Source: an uncultured Oscillospiraceae bacterium (GTDB taxonomy: Bacteria; Bacillota; Clostridia; Oscillospirales; Oscillospiraceae). Taken from it: a stretch of 25,058 nucleotides of DNA. Positions within the stretch are counted from its first letter, which is position 1. Each line of letters begins with the position of its first letter. Shown here piece by piece: positions 21,616 through 25,058 of the stretch. The notes under the pieces were generated by a model. That model saw nothing but the letters and a program-made list of their open reading frames with translations, was not told the DNA's origin and ran no database searches. Location of the stretch: the NCBI GenBank assembly GCA_910587255.1, contig CAJUKT010000031.1, forward strand, positions 1 through 25,058. The letters are read 5' to 3'. The position numbers and the translations under genes were made by a program.

Positions 21616-21642
21616 AGAGGGCGGGGATGCTCCCCGCCCTCT
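21616..21642. terminator. Bidirectional terminator between Uma2 gene and virB4
   Basis: A perfect 12-bp stem AGAGGGCGGGGA / TCCCCGCCCTCT has the loop TGC, lying between two convergent gene ends (21609 and 21647). Confidence 0.75.
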
Positions 21643-21646
21643 TCAT

Positions 21647-24232
21647 TTACCCCTCCTGTTTCAGCCTTGCCCGCAGATCAGTGGGAGAAGTGGTAATAGC
21701 CTCGTACTCCCTGGGGGAGACGTGGATTGCGATAGGTACATGGTTGTGCCCAATGCACAGCAGCCCCTCGCCCCGGCGGAACCGGGTAATCATCCGGGTC
21801 TCCTCCTCTGTGAGATTCAGCTTTTCCTGGACCAGCCGGGCCTCCTGTTCCTCCATCTGCATGATGAACTTGACCCGGCAGCTATCTAAAATGCCTTTGC
21901 CATACTTGCCGCCGTCCAGCGCCATCATATCGGCCATGCCCTGAGAGGTAACGCCGGCGATGCCGCCCTGGGAGCGGATCAGCTTGACCATCTGCATGGT
22001 GTAGTCGGCCGCCAGGGGATTGGAGTTGGCCCCCAGCAGTTTCCACAGCTCGTCGGAGAGCAGCGCCGTACCCACATCGCCGTTCTGCACGATGACGTCG
22101 GTGGCAAAGCCGGTGGCGGCGTAGACGGCGGCCAGCTGTAGATCGTCGGAAAGGCCGGTCAGGTCAATGACGATATAGGGATTGTCGGTATCCACGTTGG
22201 TCCGCCCGCCCATGGATGCGGCGGAGCCGGACACATAGCGGGTGAGCACCACCGCCAAGTGCTTTGTCTCCGGCTTTTCCATCAGCACGTCATACCAGTC
22301 CTTGATAACCGGGGTCTCCTTCAGCGTAACGCCGTCCTCCAAAAACAGGCTGGCGTTGTCAAAGGTAATCCCAAAACGCCCGTAGCACTTGATCAGGGAG
22401 GCGTCAATATAGCTCCGGTCCTCCTCGGTAAGACCCCGCTTTTGCAGGGAGTACCAGACCGAGAGCCAGGACACCTTTTCCGCCAGCAGGGATTCCCGGC
22501 GTATTTCTCCGGTGCGTGCGCTGTAGGCGTTGGCACCCAGCCGCCGGATCTCCATCAGGCCGATGCAGTCCGGGGAGGACGGCCCCAGCTTGATAAACTG
22601 GCCGCCTACCGCCTCGCAGAGCGGGCGGTACTCGTGGCCTTTTTCCGGCACGACGCAGATAATCTTCCGTCCCTGTTCCCGCAGGCGCTTGGCGATGCTC
22701 TGGAGCATGGTGGATTTGCCCGCGCCGCTGGAGCCGAAGGCGGCGAAGTTGCCGTTGGTGTATTTGTAGTCGTCAAAGAAGTCCATAAATGCCGGGGAGC
22801 GGTTGTAGAGATTCAGCCCCAGGAAGATGCCGCCCGCATCGCTCAGCTCGTAGGACGCGAAAGGAAACGCCCCGGCAACCCCTTGGGTCAGGGCGTTGCG
22901 GCGGCTTTTCCGCTCGATGTCCGGGTCGGTCATCAGCAGGGGCAGGAAGGATAAAAACGCCTGTTCGTGCTTAAACTCGCACCGCTTTGCCAGCATATCC
23001 GACGCCACGCACAGCGTTTCCACTGAGGCGAGGCGCTGCTCCAGCGTGTCGGGATTGTCCGCCACCACCTCGATCAGGGTGTGCATATAGTAGAAGTCCT
23101 CGCCCTCCCGGTTCATCCCCTCCTTCAGGTAGGTTCCGGCATAGATGGCGTCCCCCAGTTCCTCAAAGTCCTGTCGGGTATCTCCCACATCCCGCATCCG
23201 GGAGCGGTTGACCATAGTGGTCTGGGAAATGGAACTGACCGTCTTTTCCCTGGGCTGCCGGCGCAGCTGGAAGCTGAGGCTGACGCCCTCGCCAGCCTCG
23301 ATCAGCGGCGTCAGCCAGCCCTTGCCCACCACTGTGGCATAGCCGTAGCCGGCGATGTAGAGGTAGGCGTGGTAGACCCCATCCAGCAGCAGATAGTCGG
23401 GGGAGTGGCTGTCAATGGAGGAGGGGGAGATCAGGTCGGGAATGGTTGTGGCTCCGGCCTCCAGAAGATTGACGCCGGGCGCCTGCTTTTTCCCGAACCG
23501 TTTTTTTCGCTGCTTTCCCGGCGCGGCGGCGGGGGCGCTCATTTTCCGCAGCGCGGTTTCGTCATAGACGCCATGCACCATGCCCAGCATATCGAAAGCG
23601 CCCTCCGGCAGCCGGATATGCTGGGAGGTATGCTTGTTGACAAGCTGGTACAGCAGTTCCAAGATGGCGTTGTCCGCGTATTCCGGCTCCAGCACCGTCA
23701 CGCCGCAGCGGTCCAGATACCGCCGGGCCACCTCCGCCTTTTCATTGAGCAGAGCGGCAATGGCTCCGGGCGTATTGTCCGCCGCCTTCATGCTGGGGTC
23801 ATAGGAGAAGGAGAGGAAAAAGCGGTGGGTAATGGCCTCCCGCTCCACCAGCTGGGGCACATAGGACATACTCTCCTCGATCATCTCCCGGCACCGCTCG
23901 TTCCCCTCCCGCTCCAGCGCGGCGCGCAGCATCTTCATGTAGCTGTTCAGATCAAACTTCTGGGTGAGCACGTTGATCTGCAAGTTGGCAGGCGCGATTT
24001 TCAGGTAGGCGGCCAGATCCGCGATGGCGGAGCCTTTTTCCATTTCGGACATCGTGTAAAAGTTCACCGGCAGCAGTTCCATGATTTTAATAAACCGCTT
24101 GTCCCGGGTAAGGACCACGCCTTGCAGAATATCCTTGACAGGCAGCCACGCCTGGATACTCCCGGCATAGGCCCCGCCCCGGTCACTGACGCCGGTTACG
24201 CCGCCGCCGAAGATAAGTTCTTTCAAATTCAT
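21647..24232 (-). CDS. virB4: VirB4-type conjugation ATPase
   Basis: The 861-residue protein has a VirB4 N-terminal domain (about 1-430), Walker A GSSGAGKST near residue 500 and Walker B ALLSDELWKLLG near 725, then SQGMADMMALDGGKYGKGILDSCRVKFIM typical of the family. It powers assembly of the type IV secretion channel at the inner membrane. The first 50 bases overlap the end of prgI. ATG 24232 has GAGGAGAGG upstream inside prgI. Intact. Confidence 0.94.
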   Translation of the reverse strand: MNLKELIFGGGVTGVSDRGGAYAGSIQAWLPVKDILQGVVLTRDKRFIKIMELLPVNFYTMSEMEKGSAIADLAAYLKIAPANLQINVLTQKFDLNSYMKMLRAALEREGNERCREMIEESMSYVPQLVEREAITHRFFLSFSYDPSMKAADNTPGAIAALLNEKAEVARRYLDRCGVTVLEPEYADNAILELLYQLVNKHTSQHIRLPEGAFDMLGMVHGVYDETALRKMSAPAAAPGKQRKKRFGKKQAPGVNLLEAGATTIPDLISPSSIDSHSPDYLLLDGVYHAYLYIAGYGYATVVGKGWLTPLIEAGEGVSLSFQLRRQPREKTVSSISQTTMVNRSRMRDVGDTRQDFEELGDAIYAGTYLKEGMNREGEDFYYMHTLIEVVADNPDTLEQRLASVETLCVASDMLAKRCEFKHEQAFLSFLPLLMTDPDIERKSRRNALTQGVAGAFPFASYELSDAGGIFLGLNLYNRSPAFMDFFDDYKYTNGNFAAFGSSGAGKSTMLQSIAKRLREQGRKIICVVPEKGHEYRPLCEAVGGQFIKLGPSSPDCIGLMEIRRLGANAYSARTGEIRRESLLAEKVSWLSVWYSLQKRGLTEEDRSYIDASLIKCYGRFGITFDNASLFLEDGVTLKETPVIKDWYDVLMEKPETKHLAVVLTRYVSGSAASMGGRTNVDTDNPYIVIDLTGLSDDLQLAAVYAATGFATDVIVQNGDVGTALLSDELWKLLGANSNPLAADYTMQMVKLIRSQGGIAGVTSQGMADMMALDGGKYGKGILDSCRVKFIMQMEEQEARLVQEKLNLTEEETRMITRFRRGEGLLCIGHNHVPIAIHVSPREYEAITTSPTDLRARLKQEG

Positions 24233-24536
24233 GTTCGTTTACCTCTCCTCGATAAGTCATCACGCGCCTGTGCCGGCGCCAGGTCCACCAAGTCCGTAAA
24301 TAGCGTGTCAGGCTGTCGTCCTTCAGGCCGATCAGGGCAAAGCCCACAGCAGGCACCAGCAAAAACAGCGACACAATGATCTTCCAGGTAAGCTCCAGCG
24401 GCAGAAAGGCCGCGCAGAAGCATAGGATCGGAAGTCCCACCAGTACCGCTTCAATGGTGTTGCGGATTTCAAACAGGCCGAACAGCTTTCCCGCATCAGT
24501 ATAGTTGGCGGGAATGTAATAGGTTTCAGAGTCCAT
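24183..24536 (-). CDS. prgI: PrgI-family T4SS membrane protein
   Basis: The 117-residue protein has the PrgI/VirB3-like layout: a short cytoplasmic start (YYIPANYTDAGKLFGLFEIRN), two adjacent hydrophobic helices (about 31-50 and 54-75: VLVGLPILCFCAAFL, IIVSLFLLVPAVGFALI) and a basic tail. PrgI-type proteins precede VirB4 in Gram-positive conjugation operons and belong to the channel base. I prefer ATG 24536, with GGGAG six bases before it, over ATG 24542, which abuts GAGGGAG. Confidence 0.85.
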   Translation of the reverse strand: MDSETYYIPANYTDAGKLFGLFEIRNTIEAVLVGLPILCFCAAFLPLELTWKIIVSLFLLVPAVGFALIGLKDDSLTRYLRTWWTWRRHRRVMTYRGEVNEHEFERTYLRRRRNRRQ

Positions 24537-24801
24537 AGTCATCTCCCTCTACGGTTTGAAACAGGCCGCCGCACTGTGCCAGTTCCCGTTCCAAGGCATC
24601 CAACTGTGTGCGGCGGCATTCAATGATAAGGGTAAAAGCGTTGCGAAGCAGTTTTTCATGGGCGGGGGTCTGGCGTTCCCGTTCCAGCTCTATTTTGTTA
24701 ATGAGCTGTATGGAGACGCCCGCCGCTTGCGCCAGTTCGGAGAGCGGTATCCTATACCGCAGGCGCAGCCTCCTCGCCCGGCAGGGGGTGTAGTTCAGCA
24801 T
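24526..24801 (-). CDS. Small XRE-like HTH protein
   Basis: The 91-residue protein begins MLNYTPCRARRLRLRYRIPL and continues SELAQAAGVSIQLINKIELERERQTPAHEKLLRNAFTLII, a Cro/C1-type helix-turn-helix, then a helical tail. ATG 24801 has AAGGTGG five bases upstream; the GTG at 24810 lies inside that site. Its end overlaps prgI. It is likely a regulator of the conjugation operon, as it stands immediately before prgI-virB4. Confidence 0.7.
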   Translation of the reverse strand: MLNYTPCRARRLRLRYRIPLSELAQAAGVSIQLINKIELERERQTPAHEKLLRNAFTLIIECRRTQLDALERELAQCGGLFQTVEGDDYGL

Positions 24802-24813
24802 AGCGGCCACCTT

Positions 24814-24921
24814 CTAAGCGGAAAAGACCCAGAAGGGACCGCCGGAGCCGGCCTTCCGGCTGGCCTCATTGGTGATGATGCCCAAGGCCCACTCCTGATT
24901 GCTTCGCTTCACGCTGGCTGG
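24814..24921 (-). pseudogene. 3' exon of an ICE gene interrupted by a group II intron
   Basis: The - strand reads PASVKRSNQEWALGIITNEA then SRKAGSGGPFWVFSA and TAG (24816-24814), just before the XRE-like gene. The frame is protein-like but has no start in the window: it runs straight into the intron 3' end near 24922. Splicing would rejoin it to a 5' exon outside the window. In clostridial ICEs a channel membrane protein often precedes prgI, but this piece is too short to name. Confidence 0.55.
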
Positions 24922-25058
24922 GTAGAGTAGGGAAGCGCCGCCTTACCGCATTTCTGCGGCAGGTTTGCGCCACCCCCTCTCAGAACCGTGCTTACACCTC
25001 TCGATGTACACGGCTCGCCATCATTACTCCGTTTTACAAAACTTTTTTCTATGAATCA
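24922..25058 (-). mobile_element. Group II intron, 3' end (domains V and VI)
   Basis: On the - strand domain V is the 34-base hairpin at 25016-24983: GAGCCGTGTACATC, loop GAGA, GGTGTAAGCACGGTTC. It has the catalytic AGC triad, a GNRA-type loop and a two-base AG bulge. Domain VI follows as a hairpin with TGCCGCA-GAAA-TGCGGTA and an unpaired A, and the intron ends about ...CTCTAC at 24922. The reverse transcriptase gene would lie beyond the window's right edge. Confidence 0.85.

Larger units (their letters stand above)
2931..25058. mobile_element. ICE backbone (partial, ends outside window)
   Basis: The co-directional set of VirD4 coupling ATPase, VirB4 ATPase and PrgI-type inner-membrane protein, with a RepA_N initiator and its usual small neighbours, marks a conjugative element of the broad Tn1549/CTn class found in clostridia. 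No ICE integrase, ICE relaxase or ICE attachment site is inside the window. The stretch 9,364-18,551 is a separate nested element. The left boundary at 2,931 is only where recognisable backbone genes stop; the ATPase region may also belong. Confidence 0.65.

Noticed and set aside
23081..24379. 432-aa + strand ORF opposite virB4
   Set aside because: It is a frame shadow of the well-supported virB4 and prgI genes; no starts or motifs support it.

Overview
The window looks like part of an integrative and conjugative element (ICE) in a gut-type clostridial Firmicute (Oscillospiraceae/Lachnospiraceae kind). The grounds are: GC-rich genes with AGGAGG-type ribosome sites, a VirD4/PrgI/VirB4 conjugation set, a RepA_N initiator, and a nested element of the Tn4451/Tn5397 serine-recombinase kind. 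Taxonomy is inferred from gene content only.

Left part (1-2,900, + strand): a probable 162-bp MITE, a DUF4143-type AAA ATPase with its own promoter, a 222-residue unknown protein, a 39-codon ORF, a leftover C-terminal piece of a paralogue of the unknown protein, and two strong hairpin terminators. This may be ICE cargo or host flank; no ICE end is visible.

ICE backbone (2,931-9,365 and 18,552-25,058, mostly - strand). Read in the - direction: a group II intron 3' end interrupting a conjugation-region gene, an XRE-like HTH protein, PrgI, VirB4, a DUF6100-like protein, a cluster of TGTAACCGAAGGTCA repeats, a 374-residue winged-helix-like protein, VirD4, RepA_N initiator, a small winged-helix-like protein and a multi-S1-domain protein. 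Small + strand modules sit between backbone genes: a Phd/ParE-type toxin-antitoxin pair (6.2-6.9 kb) and a lone MNT nucleotidyltransferase plus a Uma2-type nuclease (20.6-21.6 kb). The repA gene carries regularly phased iterons.

Nested element (about 9,364-18,551, about 9.2 kb): an integrative mobilizable element inserted exactly at the virD4 start codon. Its ends are 16-bp imperfect inverted repeats flanking a shared ATG/CAT core. Joining the outer sequences restores a gene pair whose stop overlaps the virD4 ATG, with a good ribosome site. It encodes a large serine recombinase, a MOBP-type relaxase, MobC and TnpV, and has oriT-like hairpins. It lacks its own transfer apparatus and probably uses a conjugative host such as this ICE.

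The cargo (13.8-18.05 kb) is AT-rich and unlike its neighbours, and is the most interesting part. One operon (- strand) encodes an HTH regulator, a possible uracil-DNA-glycosylase-fold protein and a 371-residue miniature relative of the PolC replicative polymerase. A divergent + strand operon encodes a small membrane-anchored protein, an unknown protein and a transglycosylase-like membrane protein. The operons share a 190-bp control region with paired CGACAAC repeats. It has the architecture of an uncharacterised defence, interference or replication-control module. That function is inference; the PolC resemblance is seen directly in the protein motifs.
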